Shown here piece by piece: positions 1 through 11,600 of a stretch of 64,000 nucleotides of DNA. The notes below the pieces were generated by a model. That model searched no databases, was not told where the DNA came from, and saw only the letters and a program-made list of their open reading frames with translations. How positions within the stretch are numbered: the first letter of the stretch is position 1; each line of letters starts with the position of its first letter. The stretch comes from Pohlia nutans (lineage: Eukaryota > Streptophyta > Bryopsida > Bryales > Mniaceae). The position numbers were made by a program, and so were the translations under genes. The stretch spans positions 12,402,501 to 12,466,500 of the forward strand of contig CM040086.1 of NCBI GenBank assembly GCA_022496805.1, written 5' to 3'.

Positions 1-166
1 ATACTAGTCTGCTTTTTCGCACAAGGTATTAAAGAATTCTTCCACATACAGTTAGTCTGCTTTTTCACGGTCAATAATTCCGTTTCACAATTGGTGTGTG
101 ACGATGACGAACTTTTGTCTTCAGGTTTTTGGGACGGACCAAGCGGAGGAGGCGTCTGGATTCTAG

Positions 167-619
167 GATCTGGTATTCACGTTGTTCTCAGTCGCAAACA
201 CGCCGACGGTGGGAGACTTCATCCCGCGGTTGAGGTGGGTCACGTACGCGTCCGGGTACATGCGTCACGTGAAGAAAGTGAAGGTGACCTCCGACGCATA
301 CCTGCAGGAGTTTCTGGACGTAAAGAAGAACGGCGCGACTGCGGACGACGCAGACCGAACCCAAGACTTGACGGATATTCTGCTGGCGCAGCCATCCGAG
401 AGCGGCGATGGAAACCTCGACGACGACGCCATCAAGGCTGTCCTGCAGGACCTGCTGCTGGCCGGCACAGACAACTCCTCCATCACGACGGAGTGGGCGA
501 TCTCGGAGCTTCTCCGCCACCCGGACGCCATGAACAATCTGCGAGCCGAGCTCGATAATGTCGTCGGCACCGATCGCATCGTCATGGAGAGCGATGTCCC
601 CAACCTGCCATACCTCCAG
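167..619 (+). pseudogene. Cytochrome P450, internal exon (fragment)
   Basis: This exon encodes the middle of a plant cytochrome P450, a haem monooxygenase normally anchored in the ER membrane. The open frame runs from an acceptor (ttctag before 167) to a donor (CAG/gtcagt at 619/620), 151 codons in phase 0. It contains the I-helix oxygen-activation motif AGTDNSS (usual form A/G-G-x-D/E-T-T/S) followed by TTEW and ELLRHP, and ends at NLPYLQ, just before the K-helix. No K-helix ExxR and no haem-binding Cys follow: downstream there is only intron-like sequence and then transposon DNA. A decayed P450 C-terminus on the same strand sits at 17.5-17.7 kb. The family call is firm; that the gene is broken is inferred from the missing 3' exon, and N-terminal exons may lie outside the window. 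Confidence 0.75.
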
Positions 620-789
620 GTCAGTGATTTTTGTTGTTGCCCATCTTTAAGCCAAATTGCTACATAAAATTTGGGCTGGTTTATTGATACAGTTTTTTTG
701 GGAAAATAAAAGAAGGAATAATAGCCAGATTTTCTACATGGAGTCGAGATGTGTAGCCTCTTAAAACCTAGGTATCACCTAGATGTTGC

Positions 790-1035
790 CTCAGTACCAC
801 ATGTGGGACGTGTCTACTATGCGAACGGTGAGCGGAGAGCGGAGAGCAGAGAGCAGAAATAAAGCGAGCCAAGAGCACAAATTTAAAAACAGAATTTATA
901 AATAGAATTTTTAAAACTAATTTTAGGAGAATTTTTAAGAATATTCGAATATTCCACGGAATATTCCTTTATTAATAGAATATTCGAATATACGTATATT
1001 TATAGAAAATAATATTGACCTATGACCGTGGGCTG
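790..1035. repeat. Non-autonomous dispersed repeat, copy 1 (GAGCGGA end / CCGTGG end)
   Basis: One end is a short run of GAGCGGA/GAGCAGA units (832-862). The interior is very AT-rich with several AATATTCGAATATT palindromes, and the other end reads cctatgaccgtgg near 1018-1030. An inverted relative lies at about 17.1-17.3 kb, with others at 19.75-19.88 kb and 34.47-34.67 kb. All pair a GAGCC/GAGAGC-rich end with a CCACGGTTATAGG-like end, which looks like a MITE family. The stretch 1036-1337 shows no gene. Confidence 0.5.
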
Positions 1036-1337
1036 AAACGTGGTAAAATGGCATTTGATTTACACTTTTCTTTCAACCGCATGATTTTTGTATTTCAGGG
1101 TTTATTGCATATTCCTTCAATTTCGGTTTAGAGTGTCCTCAAAGCTGTGAGTGAACACGTACACTTGTTTGGAAGTTGATGCAGTAAATACAAAACTTTA
1201 ACATGTGACAAAGAATTTTGATATAATAATAGATAGAAAAAACCTTATATTGCTGAAATTGTCAGATAAGCCTGGAACAGAAATGGTAGGTCATTGGACT
1301 CCATTGAATGTACTATGGGATACTTCTAAAGTGACTC

Positions 1338-4300
1338 CTACTTTTCAGCGAAAGGGTGAGTCAAGATCCCACTTTCAAGGACCAGTTTGACTTCGTTGAA
1401 GCTGAACGTTGGCGCGTGGATGAACATGTCAACCCAAGGATCGAGATGGCAGACCTTCAAGAAGATGAAGTACACATGCTTGCAATATGAGAATTGGCGA
1501 TTCCCACGGAACTTTGTCATAGTCTTCTTGAATGCAGGGCAGCTGCAGCCTGGTAGGGAGCTAATTGTGATCTGATACTGCTTGACATCTGGTGGCGTTC
1601 CCGAGTCTAGAGCAATGATGCAACCATGGCCAGGGTGAAGAATCATTGTCACAGCATGGAGTTGAGCTTTGAGGGACTCAGAAGAGCCCAAAGCCAGCCT
1701 CTGCTGCGGATTTGGGCGGCCAGTATTTCGCTTGACGATCTTCCCTTCTCTTTTTCCAGGATACCTATCCGCGTCTGTAGGTACGGGCACGGTGTCCAGA
1801 TTTGCGGGAAGGTTTTCTGTGGAAAACAACCTTCTTGGAGAGACAGGCACTTTCTGCGGTAGTTGGAACCCAGCAACTTCAAGGGCAAGGATCTCACTTT
1901 GCTTGAGATTTGTTCCAATCTTCACTGGCCAGACATCAGGGATGCTGGGCCTCTCTTGCTGTCTAGAGTACGGAACTACCCACTTCCGCCTTGAACCTTT
2001 GACACACCTCTCAATATCATCCGAGCAGAAGTAGAACTCCTCCGACACTTGTAAGTTCTTCCTAGTGTTGTGCCATAGACCGGTGTACGTAGGCGCGGGG
2101 GTGGGTTTAGCACCCCTCACGATTCTCTTCGAACACTTCTTCTTAGTAACAGCTCTTTGGGCCCAACAACATTTACCTGAATTCTTTGCCAACCGAGCAA
2201 TGTGCCACTCCTTGACGTTAACTCTGGTCTCCAGAACACAAGAGACGTGACGAATCTGTCATTGACTACGTGGAGAAGGAACTGCGTCGTCGGTTTGTGG
2301 TGAAGAAGGTGCAACTTCGTGGACATTGAATTCATCCTCTTCAGAAATTACTGACATGTGAGTGGTTCGTTCCTTGGTTTTCCTACCATAGCCTCGAGGA
2401 TGCGAGAAGTTTACCTTATCCGGCCTGTGTGACTCATCATCAGCTCCAAGTGGCAAATCAGGCGTGCGCTTCAGGGAGCCAAACACTTCCTCTCCAGCCA
2501 TGTGAAGATCGCGTGTACAGAACTCGTCTGCCCCAGGCATGTCGAGCATGGGGTCCTTTATGACCTTAGGGTCACCTGTTTTTTGAGCCCTACGCTCAGC
2601 CATGCGAAGCTTCAGCTCTTGTTTGCTTGGTCCAGTTCCCCCTACATCGCCCTTCAAATACTGGTAGTAATTGACGACTTGCAAAAAAGCCCGGATGTAG
2701 TCATCCACTGTAGCAACATAGAGATCACCACCGTTGTTGCCGGACGCTTGAAGCCATTTGTTGTGGACAGACTCTGCAAGATTGCACGACGGCATCTCCG
2801 CGAGTTCGTCCTCTGAGAACATCTGAAGAAGTCATGTGAAGAGAAGTTAGCCAAAATTGGTGGTCGGGTCCGACTCATGAGTAGACTGTAAGGGCATGGA
2901 GCTGAAGAAGTTATGTGAAGAGAAGTTAGACAAAATTGGTGGTCGGGTCCAACTCATGAGTAGACTGTAAGGGCATGGAGCATGCAACAAAGGACATGTG
3001 TACTCACCCCGACCATTGGCGATAACGGAAGTGCCAAAATGCCAGCCATAGCTCAAGTTTGCTCAAGGCTGACTCCGTCACAGCCCCAGAGGATACCCAC
3101 CATGCTCTAAGTCCGTGATACAATCTCTCAGCCTCGGCCATTGTTTGAGCCTTCCTATATTGGTGACACATCTGCTTGTGTTGGTCCCACAGATCTTCAG
3201 CGATGTATTTCTCAGTGTGCTTCACCATGGACTGGGTCCAGTGAAATTGACAAGTCCTCTCACGGTCGTCCATACGTTCCTCCTTGTTGCCGGACCCATA
3301 GACAACCCGCACAGCGTTCCAGTTGGCCTGGGCACTGTCTGCCATGAAGCCTTTGAAGTTTGGCATGTCAACACCGTGTCTTTTCATCACGGCGTTGAGA
3401 TTCTTCCAGAAGACCATTTGGGCATCAATGTCCTCCGACTGCATGTCGCAGCAAGCAATAGTCATGACACGGCAATAAATGGAGTCATAGACATGGCAAG
3501 CCATTGTTGTCCACTGCTTGACTCGTTTCACATGATCGAACATCAACCAGGCGTTCTCAAGATCACCATTGGGTTGCATCCGCTTCACTAGGTCCACCCC
3601 ACTGCCGGGGCCCACTTCAGACATCTTGAAGACGTACACCTTGTCCAGCTCAGAACCTTGGCCAGGGAACATGTTCATTTGAACAAAAGCCCAGTTGCTA
3701 AGGCCTCGCAACCTAGTGATGCTGTCCATGACACCGTACCTCCTCAAGTACCTAAAGGTGACAACCTTATTTCGAATATTTGGTGAAGCCATGTCTTTGC
3801 ATTGATCCAGCACCGGAACTAGTTCCTCAAAGCTCAACGTCTTGGGCGGATCGTCCTCGGACCTCAACAAGTAGCCTCCGATGAGAGTCTTGCTTGCCTC
3901 TAATACCACTGCACTCTTTGTCGCTTGCGGAGTCTTCTCAACCTGATCTCCAATTAGACTGCTGATTTCGACTTTGGTGGCCCTATAGTCACCAACCTTA
4001 ACAGGATGCTCGTGAGATCCAAGGTGGATGCAAACACGAGTTCTGTTACGCTTGCCGGACACATAGTAGATCTTTGCTTCACAAGTGGCAAGACATGAGG
4101 GCGGTTCCTTACACACCTTGCACACCACGGTCGAGCCTCTAGGAGGACCCTGGCCCACAACAAACGCTTGCAGTGTGCATCCATCAAACTCAGTCTCGTT
4201 CACTTCATAGATGCGATGTTCACGTCTAAGGTAGTTGCACTCTCTATTCTCACATCGCAGGTGCCCTACACAGCAGGAGAATCGAAATGAGAGACCCATG

Positions 4301-5154
4301 GTATTAGTAATGTTAGATGTGATGGTCTTAGTCCATACATGGCCATCGTAGCGCTTATCCATTCCTTGCATAGCCTTTGCCTGCGAACGAGAGGCAGACT
4401 CTTCAGCAGGAGGCAACTCAAACATGACGTCACCGTTGAATGTCGAGGGCAAGTACGTGACTCTCTCATGTCTAATGGAGCTATAATCGATCTTCTTCAG
4501 TGCATTCTTCTTCCCTGGCATAAGGGCAAGTCTCTTCAGACATGTAACGACACTATCGCACTCATTAGAACCCGGTGAAGAAGAAGATCTTAGAAACACG
4601 ACTGTAGGGGACTTCGACTGTACGAGAGGGTCAGACGATGTAGGGACAGAACGAGTGGTTTTTGGAGGACTACTGTCTTCATCTGATAAGAGGGTAATGA
4701 TGGGATTATCAGTTCCTATCTCAAGTTGAATATTTTCAAGATGAGGATTCTCTAACCCAGGCTCGACCTTGACCGTTACATTGGAAGGAAGGGGGTTTTG
4801 AACGGTGCAAGTTGAGGAACGGCGAGGGGTTAGTATTTCTGTAGATGCAGCCATTTGGGAATCTGTCAATCCATAGACTCTATACCTTCCTGGGGCGAGC
4901 CTTCAACTTCTACAATTACTATCGTCAGAAATTGATAACTGACCAACTGTGTGGCTCAGCTCCAATGTGAGGTCATCGAATATCTCTTCCTCAACACTAA
5001 TACTGTCTTCCTGGAAATTAAATCGAAGACTCAGACGCAGACACGACACTACAGCATATCCTTCATAGTCTACAAGAAATGTGAGTGGGAGACCCACGCC
5101 ATGAGCTCGGAGCACGACCATATCTGGCGAACCAAGTAGGGTGGGAAGAGGCAT
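1338..5154 (-). pseudogene. Mutator-like (MULE) transposase, unit 1, broken by stop codons
   Basis: A DDE transposase of the Mutator superfamily, which would cut and rejoin element ends in the nucleus. In transcription order: N-terminus 5154-4906; main exon to about 3008 with a WRKY-GCM1-type zinc finger (Cys pairs, then HLGSHEH near 4010) and the catalytic core (CHVYDS, FKGFMADSAQAN, CQFHW near 3240-3500); an exon from 2822; and a C-terminal SWIM finger (CSCP...YCKH) ending at 1338. Two in-frame TGA codons interrupt one continuous frame: 4903-4905, where copy 2 has Trp, and 2259-2261. The exons are separated by an intron of about 180 bp holding the unit-1 palindrome; its splice phase does not resolve cleanly. 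The closest relative in the window is at 30.2-34.2 kb, recognisably collinear from start to SWIM finger. It is divergent from ParB-MTase A. Confidence 0.82.
2862..2975. repeat. Intronic palindrome repeats in MULE 1 (GGTCGGGTCCGAC)
   Basis: The transposase intron holds a tandem duplication with a period of about 80 bp (gaagaagt...gagaagttag...ggtggtcgggtcc...actcatgagtagactg). The copies carry GGTCGGGTCCGAC (2862) and GGTCGGGTCCAAC (2941). This is the same palindrome that fills introns of the neighbouring ParB-MTase A gene. The exon end at the donor also reads AATGGTCGGG, half of the same motif. Confidence 0.7.
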
Positions 5155-5974
5155 GATGAGAGTAGTCTACGCGCAACAAGACGAGGCAGATGGTGTTTGG
5201 ATAGTACTGGGGAGATAGTGGGTAAAGGGGTCTTTTTATTGGATCCAATTTCTAACGAATGTAAGCATGGTCAACGGGGAATTGGCGGCATTCTAGAATT
5301 ATTGGACCAGCCGTAAAATTAATGGTTAACTGTCAGTGTTGAACTGGCATGGCAGAAGTAGATAGATCTTAGCCGAAATGTGAATGACGAGATTAATAAT
5401 ATTCCTATATCAGAGCTAAATAATTACATGGCGCCAAGTTGAGCGACCGTTGGAAGATTTGGACTAGGATGCATAAGAAGATGGAAAGAAATCAGAACGC
5501 TCAAACTGTGAGTACAAGTGGTAGCTGGTGAACAAGGTAGCTTTTCAGATGCATGACGTCTCACCATGTGAAGGTGCGACGCCTTCAATTGCGAGGACAA
5601 GGAAAAGGGGAAAGATCCTTTTCTCTAGTGCAAAGGCGCTCAGGCGTTCTAGGATGAGAAATGTAAAGAGTAGGAATAGACGTTACGCTAACTTGAGGGG
5701 CACCATCAAGACTTTAACAGCCGAATTTGCCAAACTTCCAGTGGAGACCTTGCCTAGCCCATCAGTAGAACAAGAAGACAGTATACCACCCCAGTCCAAT
5801 TGTGAGACAAAAGTGCACCAATCGGTAGACTTTCGTCTTCCTCACGACAATCAGGTACACTCTTTCGCCACCGTATCACTTCCATGAATCAAATTTTTCC
5901 AGAAGGATATTAGAACATTTGGAAAATGGGGCAACGTTTTTTGGCCTAGGAAAAGTGTTAGAACACCACGCGAT

Positions 5975-6150
5975 AGTGTCGGGCAAGGGGCAGAGTGCTG
6001 GGCAAGGGGCAGAGTGTTGGGAAAGGGGCAGAGTGTTGGGCAAGGGGCAGAGTGTTGGGCATAGGGCAGTTTGTGAGATGGGGCAGCATTTTTAGGGTTT
6101 GGCGGCAGTTTTGCAAGGGGGCAGCCTTGGCGGGCAAGGGGCAGCGCTTG
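5975..6150. repeat. Short tandem repeats (GGGCAAGGGGCAGAGTGTT) in intron 1 of gene A
   Basis: Four to six imperfect units of about 19 bp (gggcaaggggcagagtgttg) run into looser ggggcag repeats. They lie inside the 3.07 kb first intron (5855-8924) inferred for ParB-MTase A. No coding potential is seen in this intron. Confidence 0.75.
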
Positions 6151-6599
6151 AAAAAGGAGCGGCCGTGAACCCTAATGGCCAGACTACCACCTCCTGACGC
6201 GCCTCATTCTTCTTGCAGAGCGTGGTGTCACCACTTCCAAGCTCCCCTCACCGCTGCTTCACTCGCCAGCAGGTACTTGTCCTTGCAAGTGGAACTGGGC
6301 ATTCAATTTTTAGCTTCGAGTACTGCTTGTGTCACTCACGTGCTTGTACTCACACACGGGTTTTCCTTGTGCGTGTCAAGTTCTAGCATCTCCAGGCGCT
6401 CCTCTGGAGGTTATGATCTTGTCCCATTTCTCGTGCTTGCTGATTCCTTGCTCGTCACTCTATGTTCTTGCTCGCATCACTCGTTCGTGCTTGTTGATCC
6501 CATTGCTCATCATTGTGCAGTCTTGCTCGCATCACGAGTTTCAAGACAAACGCCATTCTGGCTGTCCCGTTGCTCGTGCTTGTGAATTAATGATCCACC

Positions 6600-8530
6600 T
6601 TGTGCAAGCTTCGGGTCCGACCATTACATTTTTGCTGATCCCACGATGTGCGTGTTGGCTGATCCCACGATGTGCATGCTTGCTGATCTACCCTAATTTG
6701 CCCTAACCCTTGTTCAAGCTGTATGCTTGGAGTGCAGGGTTTGGACGCCCAGGTGCTGCCAAGATCTGGGAGCTCTCCCAAGACCTTCAGAAACCTTGCT
6801 TTGCAAGTCAGTTGCACTCCCTCAAACTTTAGCAACCCGATCTGCAGCGAGGTTAGGTTTATTTTTCTTCCTCCCATCTCACATTTCATCTAAACCTTAG
6901 GCTTGATCTGCATGCCTTTCAGTTGCTCCAAATCTTAGGCTTGATATACATGAAGTGTTCCAGGGTTGGGACGCCCAGGTGCTGGCATCCTCTGTGAGAT
7001 CCCAGAATTGTTTGAGGATCCCAGAATTCTGTGAGATCCCAGAATTCTATCTCCCCCTCACGATGTGTGAATTGTGTGCGTTCTTGCAAAGCTAGGATGT
7101 GTGAGAAAGTGTGAGCTAGTGAGTGTGTGAGCATCTGTGAGCTAGTGAATGTCTGTGTGAATTGTGTCCAATGGGTGGACTGTGGCACGTGTAATACCAC
7201 ATTACCTCATAGTAGCACGAGTTTGTGTCCATTACCTCACAGTAGCAAAAGTACAAGAGTTCTGAGGGGGCAGTGACACATGTGTGAGATTTTTGAATTG
7301 GCATGAGTACTCTTAAATCAGGGTCGTGTGTGGCACGAGAGATCATGGAGCTTAGTTTTGTGTGCGAGCTGGCTTGTTGAAGGCTGCAATGTAGCTCATG
7401 TGGCACGAGTACTCATGTAGCTCAGTGGCACGAGTAGTCATGAATCAGGGTAAAATGAGAATGCTTGAATCAAGGCAAAGTGGCAATGGTCGGGTCCGAC
7501 CATTCACTTGGTTAACCTCTGTACTTAGGAGCTTCAGCAGCCAGCCATTTGTGGTTGCACTTGTGTGCATTCTGTACTATGATCCGCAAGCTAAAGGTAG
7601 CTAGCTTTCTGAAACTTTGAAGGAAGCAATCTGCTCTACAATATCCAAATGCCATATCCAGTGCGATTCTTTTATTGGCCAAGCTCTTGCTCTCTCCATC
7701 CCATAATATTATCCTTCTGAAGAAAAAAACTTTCTATACACATCTGTTTGTGAGTGAAGGTCATAAACCTTCTTCAAAATATGCTGCACATTCTCCTTGA
7801 GCAAGTCAGAGCCCAGTGAAGGTTACTTAAGACTGAATGCTATGATAAAGTCCAAATACTTGAAACTTCACTGGAATTTCTACTAGGGAGTGTCTTTGGA
7901 AACGAGGCCATTTGCCCACTCATTGGGGACTACCATGAGAACCTGGCTAGTTCCAAAAAGAAAGAAGAGAATCAGAGCAAAGTGGCATGAAAGAATCAGG
8001 GCAAAGTGAGCATGAAAGAATTAGGGCAAAGTGGCATGCAAGAATCAGGGCAATGTGAGCATGATTGAATCAGGGCACAGTGGCATGCAAGAATCAGGGC
8101 AATGTGAGCATAATTGAAACAGGGCAAAGGGCAATGGTCGGGTCCAACCATTCACTTGGGCAGTGGCATGAGTGGCACGAGCATAGGGAAAATCAGCGCA
8201 AAGGGCAATGGTCGGGTCCGACCATTCACTTGGGCAGTGGCATGAGTGGCACGAAATCAGGGAAAACTTTGCATTTATTGAATGAGGGCAGAATGCAAAG
8301 GTCGAGTGGGCAGTGGCGAGTGGCGAGTGGCATGAGTGGCGAGTGGCGAGTGGGCAGTGGCGAGTGGCGAGTGGCATGAGTGGCGTGAGCGTGCTTGCGA
8401 GTGACAAATCAGGGGTCGGGTCCGACCAGTGACTTGGGCAGTGGCGTCGGGCAGTGGCGAAGGACAGCTAAGAGGTCCCAGGACGTCCCAAGCTAGTGTC
8501 CAGAATTTAATGGTCGGGTCCGACTTGTAA
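6600..8530. repeat. Intron 1 of gene A: dispersed GGTCGGGTCCGACC palindromes and minisatellites
   Basis: The perfect 14-bp palindrome GGTCGGGTCCGACC or close variants occur near 6608, 7488, 8137, 8210, 8413 and 8513, usually as aatggtcgggtccgaccatt. Around them are minisatellites: gaatcagggcaaagtggcatg units (7960-8130), an approximately 70-bp duplication at 8135-8240, and GAGTGGC units (8300-8400). Apparent open frames here only track the repeats. Confidence 0.8.
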
Positions 8531-10634
8531 ATTAGCACGAGGGTAAAGTGTGAGCTTGCTTAGTGGTGGTCTCAGTAGCATGAGTACTCATAAATCATGT
8601 CGACATGTGAGCCATGTGAGCCTGCTTGATGAAGGTTGCACTGTGGAGTCAAGTGTGTGAGCTTGCTTCTTGAGGCTGCACTGTGACACGAGTACTAATA
8701 AAGCAGGTGTTGAGTGTGTGCCATGGAAAGGGTTTCACTGTGAGTGTGAGTATTCACTTGATTGGTGAATTTATAACTATGGCAAGAGTACTGGGCAGTG
8801 GGCGAGGGGTAGTGGTGAAGGACAGCCAAGACGTCCCTAGAAATGGCAGTTCCACATGCTATTGAATTCTATTGTTTTTGATGTGTTTTAAAACGTTATC
8901 TGGTTGGGTTACAATGCAATCCAGGTTTCTAAAATGACGAGTTCAAAGTCTGCCCCTGTGAGCAAGAATGGAGGACCCACATCCAGCACCACAATTGGAG
9001 ATTCCCAATGTCCAGGGACCAGTATCCAAGACGCGATGGAAGTTGATGTCGTGCAAGCAACGCCCAATCTTGGTGGAGGCGGCCAGCTCGTACATTGCAG
9101 CGAGTCGAGTGATAATGGGGATTCCCAGTTAGATAAAGGAAGTGGCGGTTGTGGAGACAGTGATGGAAAGATTGGTGGAGCCAGTTCTATAATCTCCAGT
9201 GGAGGCGGCACTTCAGCTTGTGGCGTTCACAGTGTTGCAGCCAATGATGGGAATGGAAGAACTTCGAGCGCTGCGGCAGTTGTCACGAGTGCTGAGGGCA
9301 CAACTTCAAATGGTGTGGCGGCAGTGACAAGTATTGAGGGCACTGGGGAAGGCGTCACGGAAAGCTCTACTTCGCGTCCCGAGAATCAAAGTGGCGGAGG
9401 TTTAGAGTCATTGCCGCCCTTAGAGCGAGCACGCAGACAATTTATTGACTTGGCGAAGGTAGGGGACAACGTTCATGCTGGGCTAATCCATGGAAACTTA
9501 AACGAGCTTATAGAGAAAATGAAAAAAAAGCCCTTTTCCAAGGGCGTCCTCAAAATTCCACTCTGTCGAATGATCCACATGCCTATGGTAAGACCTACTC
9601 TTCGTTGTGATGTAATAAAGCTAATGGGAGCATTTCGTTACGGTTACAAGTCCAATTCGGCTCCCTTCTATGTTTCTTTGAACAACGACGAGGGCGAGGA
9701 TAGGTTGGTAAGTCAAGAAATTATGGATCAATGGAACCCGTGCTGGCGTGTCGAGAACGAAGCATTTGAACAAAGGCTACAATCTGATTCTGACCTCGAG
9801 TGCTTGAGTGGCTCTATGTTCTTTGTATACGATGGCAACCATAGACTTTTGGCATGGAAAGAGGTGATCGAGACTCTCCATGCCGATGATCAGCAATGGT
9901 ATTCAAAGAACGGAAATCCTGAGTGCGTTATTCTTGATACTACTGGAGGACGTGGAGATATTCTGAGTGCTATGCACAACATAAACTCGTAAGCCACGAA
10001 ACCCCCTAGATGACATTAAAGTGCTTGAATGATGTTAAATTTCATTATGTAATTTCAAATAACATCACGTGAAATTGAAAATGTGCAGTGCTAACCAAAC
10101 CGCACACGTGAAGACAAGTTTGGTGCACACTCTTCATCGCATTCAAAAGTATGGATCTTATGACTTAGAGTACTATAAATCTATGCTTACAGCAGAGCAA
10201 TTCAAGTAGTGCCAATCAAAGGCAATTAAGACGTGGTACCCACTTACGAGGGACTTGATGGTGAACTTCATCTTCAGCGTATGTCATAATCCTGTATATC
10301 TTCTTTATATTTGAATTTCTGACTGGACTGATTACATTCAAGAATTGAGTATTGATTGATGGTATGATGTTGCAGGATGAAATTGTCCAGGTAGCTAACG
10401 AGGCTGGGCAGTTGTACTGGGAAGAAGTAGAGGAGAGCGTTCAAAGCCAGATGGGCCTGCAAGAGTATGTTGACAAAGCCATCTCCAAAAAGAAAGAGGA
10501 GCTATTTACAATTTTTGCCAAAGCGCAAACAGTTTCTAATCCAGTCCATGGAGTTGGCTTCATGGAGCAGGTAAGCATGTGTTGTGAATTATGGATGTGA
10601 TGCGCGTGAGAAAGTAAGCGTGGCAATATTGAGT

Positions 10635-11600
10635 GGTCGGGTCCGACGCTTGATTGAAGTTCTGGGAAATTTTCCAATTTCTTGATAGGAAATGAACAAT
10701 TGACAGATATTTAGATCAAATACTTCAAGAAATACCTATTATTGGGTGCTACAAGTGAAAATTCAGTAGGTTTTTGTCCAACATATTGTGGCTTGTGTAT
10801 ACAACACATCAAAATGAGTTAAGAAATGTGAGTGGTCGGGTCCGACCGTTGAATTTAATGATTCTCAGAGTTGTAATTGGGGCCAGATACTCAGGTTGTG
10901 TAGCACTAGAGAGGCAATGGTCGGGTCCGACCATTGAATGGAATGAGGCAGAAATCTGTAATTGGGGCCAGATACTCAGGTTGTGTAGCACTAGAGAGGC
11001 AATGGTCGGGTCCGACCATTGAATGGAATGAGGCAGAAATCTGTAATTGGGGCCAGATACTCAGGTTGTGCAGCACTAGAGAGGCAATGGTCGGGTCCGA
11101 CCATTGAATGGAATGAGGCAGAAATCTGTAATTGGGGCCAGATACTCAGGTTGTGCAGCACTAGAGAGGCAATGGTCGGGTCCGACCATTGAATGGAATG
11201 AGGCAGAAATCTGTAATTGGGGCCAGATACTCAGGTTGTGCAGCACTAGAGAGGCAATGGTCGGGTCCGACCATTGAATGGAATGAGGCAGAAATCTGTA
11301 ATTGGGGCCAGATACTCAGGTTGTGTAGCACTAGAGAGGCAATGGTCGGGTCCGACCATTGAATGGAATGAGGCAGAAATCTGTAATTGGTGCCAGATAC
11401 TCAGGTTGTGCAGCACTGGAGAGGCAATGGTCGGGTCCGACTTTCAATTGGATTGTGGAACTGATTTGAGGTTTAGTCCAGTTACTCAGGTTGTACAGCA
11501 GTAGAAATGGAGTGGTCGGGTCCGACTTTCAATTGGATTGTGGAACTGGATTGTGGTTGGTGGCAGGCACTCAAGTTGTGGACCAGTAGAAATTATGTTG
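10635..11600. repeat. 85-bp tandem array centred on GGTCGGGTCCGACC, intron 4 of gene A
   Basis: A tandem array of 85-bp units begins near 10871 (unit starts at 10956, 11041, 11126, 11211, 11296 and 11381), with two decayed units to about 11590. Every unit contains aatggtcgggtccgaccatt, and single outlying palindromes sit at about 10636 and 10835. Units are nearly identical, so amplification is recent or the array is homogenised. It lies wholly in the 1.36 kb intron 10571-11933. Confidence 0.9.

Noticed and set aside
8045..8538. Frames rich in His/Thr/Ala repeats
   Set aside because: They track GAGTGGC minisatellites inside an intron.
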